From NCBI RefSeq assembly GCF_020740795.1, contig NC_067312.1, positions 46,338,405-46,402,404 of the forward strand: 64,000 bases of DNA, given 5' to 3'. The DNA comes from Apus apus (lineage: Eukaryota > Chordata > Aves > Apodiformes > Apodidae). A program made the position numbers and the translations under genes. The notes beneath the pieces were generated by a model. That model was not told where the DNA came from and did not search any database. It saw only the letters and a program-made list of their open reading frames with translations. Shown piece after piece: positions 1 to 12,291 of this stretch (position 1 is the stretch's first letter; each line of letters starts with the position of its first letter).

Positions 1-949
1 GAAGGGTTCAGGAGAAATTCTCATTGTCTTCAGTATATGCTCTAGTCTGGAGGGGAAATGCCTAATGTGCACAGCAGGAGCTGGTGCCAGACTGCAAACT
101 CACCGAATAGTATGTCACAAGGTCTGGTTTTTCCCAGTATGTTTAAACTTAACGACATCCCTGCAAACCTTGCCAACTGGCTTCATAATTTTCAATTATT
201 TATTGTAACTGAATGACATGCTGATGTAATAATCTATTATGGGTTTATTTTTCTTTCTTTCTAATGGATAGTTGCAATTTTTTGTTAATGAGTGGCACCA
301 TTTTCCAAAATCATCCTACAGCCAATACCATCCACCTTATTAGTTGATTGCCTTTTTGAAGAGACTGAGTGATTACATTGAACAGCTAATGCTGATGTAA
401 AGACTTAGCATATACTTGGCATTTTTAAGACTGGAAGTATTTTTTTTTCCTTGTCTTTTTTTTTTTTTTCTTTTTAATCTCATAGCCATATACTTATTTT
501 GTAAGAAGAAAGAAGGCTTCCCCTCCCATTTGATTTTTCCTCCAGAATGTGAAAAGGGCATATATGGTGAGGTTTTGTAAGTTATTTCACTCTAAATACT
601 TCATTATGAATTGATTTAGGCTTTCTAAAATGGCAATTCTTCTTGTGAGAGTCATTATAATCTATTTTCCAGATCTGGAAGAGGTGCCATATTAACTACA
701 TAGTTAATATTTATGTCTTACCTAGGCTGACAGGCTAAAGCAGTACCAATGAGTTAAAGCAGATCACATTACAGCAGTAAAAAAAAAGTTTATAATGATT
801 TATTATAATTTATAATTACTCCTGAGCAATTCTATACTATGAAGTATCTTTACTGCAGTATAAGTGCACATTCACATAATGATTTCTATTAGGAAATCAC
901 CCCCCTCATTGTAGTGATTGTAGGAAGAAAACACTTAATAGTTCAGTAC
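1..949. other. AT-rich intergenic DNA, no gene seen
   Basis: No coding region is supported here. Homopolymer T runs near 440-475 and an A run near 780 account for the short open frames. I see no splice-bounded exon and no recognisable repeat family. Confidence 0.5.
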
Positions 950-3060
950 AGTCCATCAGAGGGGGAGAAGAGAGGGAGGATAGGCATGGGGTAATGATAG
1001 ATGGGGCACGGGCTGGCCCATGGGTCATTCCTGGCCAGAAACATCTGCCCCAGGACCAGCAGGGCTGAAGCTGGGTAGCTCTTTCCTTTGGGGGAACAAA
1101 AAAATAGTACCCGGCATGCGCAGAAGGACCCACCAGCATTAACATCCCACCCCTTCCAGCAAAAAAAGGCCAGGATAGCGCTGCCACCCACGCTGTTAGT
1201 AACACTGAGACTTTCTATGTAGTTTTCATGCATTTATTTTGTTTGTGTAATTGGATCGGGGGGAGGCTAAAAGGCCTGAGGGCTAGTGCATGCCCCACCT
1301 GAGGGCCTGGTCCTCCTTCTGGGGCTCTTCTTGCTCCATAAGGATGGCAACAGGAGTAGAGGGGTGGCTGTCCAGATCAGCAGTGGATGAGGTTTGGAGT
1401 GAAAATACCAGCATCTGGCCCAACAACTCTGTGAAAATCTCCTCTTGCTTCTGACAGACTCAGGACTGCAGTGTCTGGAGGAGCTTTGGCTGGTTCTGGA
1501 AATGGTTCACTCAGCTCAGGTTTAAGAGGCCACCGACAGGATGCCTGGATACCCCTTCTGCAGTTTACTTTTGGGATGCTCCAGGGTGATGGAGGTCATG
1601 GGTAGCTGGATGGCTGGGAGCTTCTTCTGCCTAGTAGACAATGACTGCTGTTACAGATTGTGATGACATGTTCCACATAGTCATTGTTTGCCCACACTGA
1701 GTGCAAGATGAACAGGATCCTCTCTTGCAGAGGGGCCACTTGGGCTTGCTCTCAGCCCACACAAGATGCATGGGTAGCAGAACTGGTGGACTCTTGGCAT
1801 CACAAAGTTGGCCTCCTCTCAGTTCCAAGGCATCTGTGACAGCAGTCCTCCAGCCCTGTGGTCACACTATCCACTCACTGCAGTGGCCGTGGGGGAGCTG
1901 GGGATGTGGAGCTACTCTCTCTCACTAGTAGTGCAGCAGCAGCAGGCTGCTAGAAAAAGAAGAGAGGTCACAGTTATGGGCCCAGGATGGGTGAAAGAAA
2001 TGCCCAGGTCCCTCTAGAAGGAAAGCCTTCTAGCTCCCCATGGGTAGATGTCCCCTCCCAGCTCATCTCTGCTGCTGTGAGCGTGCCTCCTGCATGCCCT
2101 GTTACCTGAACCTAGCAGGGCCAGGAAAGTCTTTCTGTGGCTCTGGGGTCAGGTATGGAGGGCTGCAACAAACAACTCCTTGAGAACACAAGCATCAAAA
2201 GCTCAACAGCCCAACCTCACAAACTGCTCAGCTGGAGGGTAAGCAGGAGCTGGCTGACTTGGTGCCTAAATATAAGCACTGAGGAACACTGGGTCACAAT
2301 CTATTGCTTGGGTAAGTTGTGATGGGCCATCCTTGCCTACAGCACTTGCCCTGGCAGCACTGAGGCTCCAGCACATGCCTCTGGGACTAACACAATGCCA
2401 CTACCGACTCCATCCCCCATGTCTTGTCTTGTGGTCCTCATGCCTGTTTCACACCAGTCACTGAGGTCTTCCCACAGCCCCATCAGGTCACTCTGAATGT
2501 GGCACACATCTCCAGGCACATACAGCAAGAGGGTTTATTCACTAACACCTCATGCCTCCCTGGGAGGTTGAGGACAAAAGTCTCACAGGCCTTTCCCACA
2601 CTCTACCACTTCTGACCAGTCTCTAGGCTCCACTGCTTCCTCCCACAGAAGCCAAAGGCAGCACTTGGGTCACTCCAATGGGTCTTCTCCTATCTTTCTC
2701 CCCTAGCCAGAAGGCCTAAGTGTGATCCCCCCTGCTCAGCACCCATCAGGCTTCATCCAGACACTACATGCTCTCTGGGACCCCAAATAGGAGAGAGGTC
2801 AACAAATCAGAGGGGCTCAGGGAAGGCAAGGGGAGTCTGTGGGGCTGGGGGTGGTTCAGCACACAGCAGAGGAGGCACTAGGGCACCTCATAGCACACCC
2901 CAGTGCCTATGCGGAAGGCAACAAGGGGATGGGGAGAGGATCTTCACAGCACTGCCTGTTCAGAGGGCGAGGGACTGTAGCATGTCCTGAAATTAGAGAG
3001 GATCAGGCTGGAGATAAGGAATCGAAAGTAAAGTCCCTATGAGGATCATGAAGCAGTGGA
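950..3060. other. unidentified GC-richer block
   Basis: This stretch is visibly richer in G and C than both flanks and has few homopolymers. Open frames of 60-100 codons occur on both strands (for example 1631-1828 on minus and 2839-3042 on plus), but none shows a motif I recognise. On the minus strand a pyrimidine tract ending in TCTAG lies near 1950 ahead of open sequence, which could be a splice acceptor or chance. Possible explanations are a decayed retrogene, an old DNA transposon, or the exon-rich end of an unidentified gene. Protein homology could not be established by eye. Confidence 0.3.
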
Positions 3061-3284
3061 GTGGGTAGCCCAGAGGTTGTGGGATCCCTGATCCTGCAGG
3101 TCTTCAAGACCTGAGTCGCCACAATCCAGAGCACAATTGCCACAAGACCATTAAGGGATGGTCACTGGAGTCCTGCAAGAGAAAGTATTGCCAGGGGAAA
3201 ATACAGCAAAAATTTCCAAAGCTGAAACAACTTCCAACCACTTTCTGGTTTCATTCAGTTCAGCAGCTTTCACAAATGTTTATT

Positions 3285-3600
3285 TAAGACAGAATAGAAT
3301 AGTTCCAGTTGAAAGGGACTTAAAACGATCTTCTACTCCATCTGCCTGACCACTTCAGAGCTGACCAAAAGTTAAAGCATATAATGAAAGTCATTGTCCA
3401 AATGTCTCTTCTTAAAGCACTGACAGGCATGGGACATTTAGAGGGAGCCCGTTCTAAGTGTTTGACCATCTCCTCTTGGAGATGGTAAATAAATGTTTCC
3501 TAATGTCCAGGGTGAACCTCCCCAGGTGCAGCTTTGAGCCATTCCCATGTGATCTGGCACTGGATCACAGGGAGCAGAGGTCACCACATCCCTTTCCACT
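3285..3600 (-). mobile_element. CR1 3'-end fragment (minus)
   Basis: Read on the minus strand, this matches the end of CR1 ORF2 plus its 3' untranslated region. It contains the usual lead-in to the tail (GATCGTTTTAAGTCCCTTTC, then a short ATTCT-type repeat at about 3285-3300). The coding part is broken by stops. It lies head-to-head with the plus-strand CR1 that follows. With the minus-strand RT piece at 4391-4700 it may be the remains of one older element interrupted by that insertion. Confidence 0.7.
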
Positions 3601-4390
3601 CTTCCTGATTGATAGACAGCTGAATATGAACCAGCAGTGTGCCCAGTTGGCCAAGAACGCCAATGGCATCGTGGTCTGCATTATAAATAGTGTGGCAAGC
3701 AGGATCAGGTAGGTGATTGTTCCTCTATACTTCGCCTTTGTGAGGTCACACCTCGAATACTGTGGCCAGTTTTGGGCACTTCAATACAGGAAGGATATTG
3801 AGGTGCTGGAGCATGTCCAAAAAAGAGCGACAAATCTGGTGAAGGGCTTTGAGAGCAAATCTTATGAGGAGTGGCTGAGGGAAGTGGGGCTATTTAGTCT
3901 GAAGGAAAGGAGGCTGAGGGAAGACCTCATTGCCCTCTACAACTACCTGAAAGGTAGTTGAGAACAAATCTTATGAGGAGTGGTTGAGGGAACTGGGGCT
4001 ATTTAGTCTGAAGAAAAGGAGGCTGAGGGAAGACCTCATTGCCCTCTACAGCAACCTGAAAGGACATTATAAAGAGATAGGTGCTGTTCTCTTCTCACAA
4101 GTACTTGGTGATAGAACAAGAGGAAATGGCCTTGAGCTGCACCAGGGGTGGGTTAGACTAGACATTAGGAACAACTTTTTCACTTAAAGGGTTGTCAGAC
4201 ATTAGAATGTGTGGCCCAGTGAGGTGGTCAAGACACCATCCCTGGATGGGTTTTAAAATTGTCTAGATGTGGTGCTTGGGAACATGGCTCAGTGCTGGAC
4301 TTGGTAGAGTAGGGTTAATGGTTGGGCTCAATCTTAAAGGTCTTTTCCAACCTAAGTTATTCTGTGATTCTATGATTCTATAATTCTGTG
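3601..4390 (+). mobile_element. CR1 3' fragment with 109-bp internal tandem duplication
   Basis: This is a 5'-truncated CR1 carrying the C-terminal part of ORF2. Recognisable blocks are NQQCAQLAKNANGI, a degraded form of the [14 protein letters not shown] block, and [11 protein letters not shown]. It ends in the 3' tail of repeated ATTCTGTG/ATTCTATG octamers at about 4355-4390. A 109-bp segment (3851-3959) is repeated immediately at 3960-4068 with few changes. Because 109 is not a multiple of three, the duplication shifts the frame. A stop at 3710-3712 also breaks the ORF, so the copy is dead. Confidence 0.85.
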
Positions 4391-4700
4391 ACTATAACCC
4401 TTTGAGGTCTGCCACTCAACCAGCTCTTCACCCAGTGCATCATGTACTGGCTCATCTCAAAACTGGAAAACTGTCCAAAAGGATGCTGTGAGGGACAGTG
4501 TCAAAAGCCCTACTAAAATCTAGAAAATCTACATCTACCACCTTCCCTTCATTGACAAGGTGAGTGACTTCATTGTAGAAGGTTATCAAATTAGTTAAAC
4601 AAAACTTCCCTTTGTGAACTGATGTTAACCGTGCCTGATGATTGCACTGTTTCTTAGGTGCCTTTCAAGAACTGTGGCAGCTGCACAGTGATGTATTTTA
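4391..4700 (-). mobile_element. CR1 reverse-transcriptase fragment (minus)
   Basis: The minus-strand translation gives decayed CR1 ORF2 reverse-transcriptase sequence around the block that reads [10 protein letters not shown]...DFSKAFDT in intact copies, followed by the W-K-WL-GR-QRV region. It abuts the tail of the plus-strand CR1. About 260 residues of ORF2 separate it from the minus-strand 3' piece at 3285-3600, so if both came from one element, some sequence was lost when or after the plus-strand copy inserted. Confidence 0.7.
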
Positions 4701-7700
4701 ACTTTTTAAAAACAGTTCGTTGTTAAAGAGTAACTTTTTTCAGCTTAAACTGCCTTTTCAGAATTAATTTTGCCACTATCATATGTATTCTATTGTAATA
4801 TGTTCAGTGCTTCTCCTTCAGGCAATGAACAGAAAATGGCAAAGACCCAAATGCTGAATTCTGCTTCAACTAACAACCTTTCCTACACCACCTATAAATA
4901 TAAGCTAGTTATAGATAATAAAGTGGTTGTCTACTTCATCCAACCAATTAGCTTTTCAGAAATTTGAGCTGTCACACCAGGATAATAAACCCAGACAGAT
5001 GCCATTGATTTCAGCACTCAGGCTGAAGTCCCACAAAAAGAAAGCAGAATTTGGGTCTTCAAATATAAAAAATTTACACCAATTACAGTCTTAAGTCTTT
5101 GACCTTTTGGAATGCTGAACTCTTGCACACACAGAATTAACAAGTGTTTTTCTTATATTTCACAAATAGCCCAAGTTTACTTCCATTAAAATGTTCATAC
5201 TTCTCTTCAAAAAAACAAGTACTAAGTCAGATCCTCAATAAGCTTAAGTCCACCACAATTAATAAATGAGAAATTCAGAATTCAGAACTTCAGTTTTCTG
5301 AGACAGGATAAGGACAACATAATTTAGCTACAATAAGATTTTATCTAACTGAGCATACATGTGTAAAATAGTACAGCAAATACATTTTCATGCTGCTAGC
5401 AGAACATTTCTAAAGTATATTTACTAATTAAACATTAAAACAAACAAACAAACAAACTTAAACAACTGATTTTGACCTAAAGCAGAGGAGAAAGAACTCT
5501 GCAAAGGCTCTGCTGATTTCTTGCAAGAAAGAGGAAAACTGCTGTTTCAGCATATGTATTCAGTTGCATTCAGCTAGATTTCAGCAAGTGCTTTGGCAAA
5601 AGGACAGTCATCCCACATCTTTCCCACTACTTGAGACCAGGTAACTCCTATGAAGTCATGAAACAATGGAACATGTTAGTTGACAAGTGCTAATCTCTCT
5701 AATTGAAGATAGGCTGCTCTCTAGGTAGATTAATCTACAATGAAATAATGGATACATACATGCTAGGCATTAAATAGTTAATGTGGAAAACTACACCTTC
5801 CTTGTCATTATTCACAGACAAGCACTACCTAGATCAATGTCAAAATCATGTTCTCAATCTCTATCTACCACATCTGTGTGTATAGCTAAAACAAGCACAC
5901 AACAGTATTTAAGGAATCAAGTCATCATACCTCTTCAGCTTACTGCATTAAAATAATTTTCTGATTCTAAACTGACACTTATCTTTATACAAACAGCTGC
6001 TCATTTAGAAGCAGAAAATCTGTTTTTCAGCTTGAGCAACTCCCATTCATCTCTCTCATCCCCAAGCTGCGAGTTATAAGCACCATGTTAAAGCTTAGGT
6101 ATCAGCAAGGGCATACTTTACTGCTGCTAGTGAAGTTGTGCCAGCACACAAATGGATCAAACTAGAGAGAACTAAAGAGTTATACTTTTTATTTATTATG
6201 GTGTTAAGTGCACTCAGTTTCAAAGCAGAGATCTGGACTACAGTCTCTATTTACAGGTTTATTTCTGATTTACATAGATACAGTTGAGATAAAAAAGTAT
6301 TCATTTGTCACTGCACAGGAAGTACGGATTTATGCCTCCTGTTCTCTGTAGCCCATGGGGCTTTTTTATACGTAGGACATATAGCTTCAAAAGAGCAGTT
6401 TACAAGTTTAGACCCACTTCTGCTGTGAATTTAGCCTGTAGTTAGGCAGTAAGGTCATTCTCACCAGATCTAATTTTAAATTGCCTTGGGCTAGAATATG
6501 TCTCCAGCCAACTACTGTCTAAAACACTAGTATAATAACTCTTGTCAATAAAACATTCAGAAAGAAGGTATACTAAAGTCCTGCAGGTTCAGTGGTTGAG
6601 TCTGACAGCTCATGAGACACAAGCAGAAGTAAGCTAGGAAAGCACTCTGAACATACAAGCTCTATATGTCAGTTACAGGAGCAAATTACACAGAAGAGTA
6701 TTAGAAGTCCCTCAGTACCCTCTGGCATTTAAAAGAGTGAGATATTTGTCCTTTTGCTTCATAGTCATACAGTGTCTCATCTTAAACCTAGAGTCACAAA
6801 AAGGATCAGATCAGTGACTTAAGACTGGCAAGAAAGAAGAGCTGAAAATAAACATTTTGGTTTTCTGTGGCTTTTGATAACCTTGCTACAGCTTCTTCAC
6901 CTTGATGCAGCCCTGGCATATCCCATATCCAGTGATCCCTTTGCATTATTAGCACATATTTTGTTATTTCTACAGGCATTTAACAGAAAGCTATTCAACT
7001 CTCTTTCTACATCAAGAGAACTTTAAACTTTTCACTAAGCAAGGCAGCAGCTCGGGATTTAGCAGGAGCTACCTTGGTATACCAAACAGACGAGCTGCTT
7101 AGGTAGTGTTCAGTTAGAAGAAACATTCAAGTCTGTGAGGGACCAAAGTGGTGTGACAGGCTTTGGGCATTTTGTTGAATATTTCAAAACTACCCCAGCT
7201 GGAATAGTAGCATTGACATGATTCTATGAGGTGTGGAAATCCTTGATATGCACACACTTAAATCCATATACCCTGTATCTGCATGTGGTACAGGAAGCTT
7301 CTATTCTATTGAACTTCCACCCATCAAACAGATCAGTCAGTGTGTCACAGGCACTTTATGCTCACTGTAGTGGAGAGATTTCTCACACTAGGAGGTGTGG
7401 AGCCCTAAAAGCAGCATAACAAGTAATCACATGGTAGTTGTTTCACAGTAATTGCATAGATACTTGTTCTGATTATGCAGTGAATATGAAGTTCACTGCC
7501 CTTTGATGAAAAGAGTAATTTTCAATTTAATAATGTAACAGTTTACATACAAGCCTGTCTGAACCTTGCAGTAAACAGTAGGTTACCCAAGGCATTATGG
7601 ATTTTGTATCTATTTAATTCTAATTCATTCACTGTATTAATTAATCCTGAAATTTTTTGTTTACCCACTTTCAGAGAAATCATAGCTTAAAGTAAAATGC

Positions 7701-10700
7701 TTTACATGATATTGCCTGTATAAAACAGGATGGGTGGAGAACCTGACAGCATGGTGAATTCAGGTTTTTTAACTGAGTGCCCAGGTATAACATGAAGATT
7801 GTTTAAATAAAGGCAAGTTCTACATACAAAATTTGGCAGGACGGACAAGGCTCAAGGACTAAGAAAGGCATTTACAAGATGTGCAACCGGCAGCAGCTCT
7901 CCTGCTTTCCTCCTCCCTTTGTATACATGCTGGGCTCCCTCTCAACTCAGACTGCCATTTATGAGAAGTGGCCTAAGAGCTGAAGGGACAAGGAGAAAAA
8001 GCCACTACAAACTACACCCTGCTTTGTCCTGGAGCCTTTGCCCGCTTGTCCCTAACACAGTTACCTGATGGTGGGGAGATGAGAACAAGCCTGTGCACCT
8101 CCAAGTAACTGATAGACTGTGAAAGTAAAGTTGCAGGACCAAGCTCTAACAGAAGCTTTTCAAATTTCTAACAAGATATTTAAATTTCTTTCTTTTCCTT
8201 GTCCTCAGGCTGTTTGTCTTTTTTTTTTTTTTTTTGTCTAAAAAACATTTTTAAAAAGAAAAAACTGTTAAATGAGAAGTGTTAACTTCAAGGAAGGTTT
8301 CCCCCTCACTCTTTGCCAAATACCCAAATGCAAATGTAAGTTTTACTGTCAATAAGAGTAAAGCTCAGTGAGACTGCATGCACACTCATCAAACTGTACA
8401 ACTGACAGCTCTTTCATGATGGGAGTGAAGAAGCCTGGTGGTTGCAAAATAAACCAAATTAATTATCAGGAGTTAGTTTTAAAACTCCATCCTTGGAAAG
8501 CAATATGACAGTAACAGAGATAACACTCCAGTTCAGGGGTCCCTCAGAGAGGGAAACAGTTTAGATTAGATTGCATTTCATCTCCTGTAGGGCTTGCTTT
8601 CAGCTGCTTTTCTAAACTTCCAACCAAACATTATCTCTTGTTTTCCCTGTTGTTTTTCATTTTAATCCTATATTTTATCTTGTAGTTTCAGAAAACAGTC
8701 CTGAGCTTTTCATGTTTTCACCATTTGTCATGTCCTGGTACCATGAGTGAAAACCTGAGCTACACTGACTCCAAGCAATCTTTGGAGCTGTGGCCTGTAA
8801 CTGTCCTAGTACTCACAGCTGAGTCAACATTCTTGGCTTTGCCCAAAAACACTGCCTAGCACAACTCCAGGGACAGCTGCAGCCCCAGCAAAGAGAGGGT
8901 GCAACCTTGGGCATCATCATGCACAGCAATTACATGATAGAATTTCATGTTCTTTAACTGCTGTGTTGCACTAGAATTTGCCTCCCTCCCCACAGCTGCA
9001 CAAGGGAATCAGAGGAAAGAACCAAGAGCAATAGCAAAATGAGAGTACCAAAAAAGACCCTTCCTGGATATCCGTCCCTGGGTGTAACCTGGCATCCTTC
9101 TTTTTGGCTCAGTATGATTGTAACACACTGCTTGCATAAATGCTTTTCACTTCTGACATGGGTATAAACAGGTCAACATTGTATTGCATGAGGTAGCTCT
9201 ATTGGAATAAAATGAGCTAAAAAAATTAAATCTATTAAAATTCCAGCAGTGTAGTTCCAGTTATCTTCTGTGGGAAGAAATGGCTTTGGCTAGTCCATGA
9301 AAAGAGCTCTACATCTCTGTCAAACCAGTGTCTGTCATGACTGCATACACAGGCACAGCAAAGTCATGATCACTACTTTTTTCACAACTATAAGCTATGT
9401 AGATAAAAATATATCTAAGTTATAATTTTTCTTCATTTTCACTATGCAGGAGAAACAATCTGCCAAGGTGCTTGACAAAGACAATCTACCACTAGCCCAT
9501 TTAATAACGCACAAAATGTGCTAAAAAAGACTGAATCCGAGTAGTGTGCTATGTATGTCCTGAATGCCAGATATGCTCTGATATCAGAAATGAAGCTGAG
9601 AAATGGCCTAGTCGTGGCCAAGAACTCACATCAGATGTAAGCCCACAGTTTAAGTGACTGCATCCTACTTTCTTTCCACACCCAGTTTCTGTAGACATTC
9701 AGCAAAGGAGTTAATTTGAATGTGATGCTTGAAAAACAAGCCAAAACATGTTATGGAAATCATTGCAGTCAGTGCCATGTCTGTTGCTAGAGTTTTTCCC
9801 ACATTCGGATTACAAAATGGACATAGAACTTTTTTTTGGCTCTGTGCTCCCCCTGGTTCTCACTTTTTAGGCCACAGCAGTTTTTTTTTAGCCAATCCGT
9901 ATGCATATGAGAGTACAGTTAGAAAATGTTTACAGCCAAATGAAAGGCAAAGGTTTTGTTGCTGCCTGTGAAGAGAGCAGGAAGTGTTTAGATTTTTGCT
10001 GCAGAAATATTGAGAACTTTTTTTCTTCTCTGTTTAGAAATGAAAATAATTTATTTATGCTACCTGATAACTGTTATTTTCTACCAGTCTCTTTGCCATG
10101 CTTACACCGTAACAAGCAGACATGGCTCAATAAATGGATCAATAATAAGACTTAAAACTAAGGATATTAAAATTGCCATAATTGCGTTCCAGACAGAGCT
10201 GGGCAGAAAATTGATTCTTTGTCCTGCAAATCTTGAGATGTAAAACATATTCCCACTTTGTGTAAGGATGGAATCAAAGCTTTTTTTTCTCTTTTTTTTT
10301 TTTTTTCTTTAAAAACAGTTAGAAAATCTGAAAGACACTGCATACAAAAGCAGAAACAGATTAACAGAAATGGGCTTAAAAATATTCAATAGAATTTTGG
10401 ATAGGATACAAAATTCTATTTTTGTGACAACTCAATTCCTCTCCCCATGTTAAATTAGAAAAAATAGGAATCCAAAACTCGGTCTCACAAATCCCAACCA
10501 AGAGCTACAATTGTCGAGTTATTTCTCTTTTTTGAAGGTGAGTTCCTGTTTCTGAACAATACTCTGTCAAAATGGCACATGTCCACAGTACATCATTTGG
10601 ACATAAGGCCTTTTCCAATTTGTCAACATTTCCAGTGGGCCACAGTTAAAGGACTGCATCCTGATTGTCAGACTTGCAGAATGGTTGCCTGAGGCTATAT

Positions 10701-11783
10701 CTATGCAAGCCCAGAAATTCAATCTCACATAAAGACAAAGCTTTTTTTTTTTTTTTTTTTTTTTTCATCCAAAGATGAGTCTTCTTTTTGCTAAATGGAC
10801 ACTTTGGTATGGACATTTTCTCACAGAGTAAAACATTAACAAACAGTAAACTATACTAACAGTAGAACTCTGCTTTTAAAACAATATAACTGACCTTTTG
10901 TATTAATTTTTCAATGCAGTTGTGATTTTTCTGTCCTTTACTCCCTGCTAGAGGTTCAATTACCCTTTCAGAAGCAATAATAATTAATTATATTTCTATT
11001 TCTTCTTCTTCCTTCCTCCTGTTTGCACAGTAGGATATATCTTCCTCTCAGATGTGTGACTTACATATCTGGGAGGCTATGCTGTAAACTAGATGGGAGA
11101 AAGTGACCAGACTGAAAAATAAAAGAACTGCTGCAAAATCTTTTATGCATCTACCTTCTTTTCTTTGGTACAAATTCACAGGCAAATCTCTACAAGACAA
11201 AAAGTTAAGCTGGAGTAGACACCAGGAAGTGTCACACAGTTTCACTGACATCTAGGATGGAGTTGTTTCATGCTCAAGCTGACATCTCCTTTGCAGGCAA
11301 TGTAAATCTCACATTCAATTCCTGTTGTCCCACAACAGCATCACACCAGGAAACCTAGCTTCTGAGGACTGCACTGAAACACTGTGCAAACCTTTGATAA
11401 AAACAAGCCTGCAGCATTAATGCCACCCATGCTACCATTGCTGTGTGGTCTGAGCACTCCCTGCCTAAAACAGACAAATTTTTAAATCTGCATCACAGAG
11501 TAACTGAGAACTGCCGCTGGTCCCTGTTTGGCCGTGCTCCTCTGTACAGCCTACAGAACACCAAGCAGAGGCATGCACCAACATCTGTCTTCTCATGCAC
11601 AAGCTTATGAAAGTTGGAAACAGGGAACATCCAAGGGAGGTTACCTGGGTTGAGGGTGCACATGCTACATCAAAGTGTTGGCACTTAGGCAAGTTTGAGA
11701 GATAGAGAGATTCAATACTAGAGAAAGAAAAACAACCAGACAAGATCAGGTTTATCAAGTACGAGAAGTAGTTGGTAGATCAG
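4701..11783. other. unique AT-rich intergenic DNA
   Basis: About 7 kb without a supported gene. It holds an (AAAC)n tract at 5437-5457 and T runs at about 8219-8236, 10280-10310 and 10742-10765 (24 T). The open frames at 9729-10243 show no conserved motif or flanking splice pattern. No further CR1 piece was recognised. Confidence 0.5.
10742..10765. repeat. poly-T tract (T24)
   Basis: An uninterrupted run of 24 T lies just after an AAAGC. No processed-gene sequence was recognised on the minus strand upstream of it, so it is listed as a homopolymer only. Confidence 0.9.
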
Positions 11784-12291
11784 TGTTATGGTTTGGGAAA
11801 CCCCGGCACAGTTTTGGGCACCTATACAGAGAGAGGGTCCTTTGGCCCCTGACAGACTGGAAGGGTCAGTATTCCCGCCACTTCCTGTCACAGGCTATAA
11901 AAGCCAGGAGAGCTGGAATCCGGGCCCTTCTTCAGTCCTACTCCTTTCTCCCTGCCAGGGCTGCTGCTGGTTCCTTCGGTTTCCCACGTGCTAGCTCCAG
12001 AATCCAACTGCATCAGGTGCTGTGAGGAGCCGTGGACCTCTCCCCTGGAGCTGCCCTGCCTTTCCCATATCCCTGCCATCCTCGAGATCGGTTTTGTATA
12101 TAGATGCTTACCTGTACTTCCCCCACATTTTACCCTTTTATCTTATGGTACAGTTGTTTTGCTTTCATTTGTCCTTGAGCAGCAGGCCTGTTTTAGTCCA
12201 TTAGCTGGAAATAATAAGCAGAAGGCCTTTCCTGACTTCACAGGCATTTTGTTTAAACTTACATGGGGAAGAAGAACCATTTCCCACAACA
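11784..12291 (+). mobile_element. solo LTR of an endogenous retrovirus-type element
   Basis: A 508-bp block starts TGTTATGG and ends CCACAACA, so its termini are inverted repeats matching at 7 of 8 positions. It has the TG...CA ends expected of an LTR. A TATAAAA box lies at 11896-11902 in a short GC-richer promoter-like stretch, and an AATAAT-type possible polyadenylation signal lies near 12210. The flanking 5-mers (ATCAG and GTAAG) match at only 3 of 5 positions, so any target-site duplication is decayed. No gag, pol or env sequence lies on either side, hence a solo LTR. Orientation is taken from the TATA box. The open frames inside it (such as 11988-12386) are probably chance. Confidence 0.7.
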
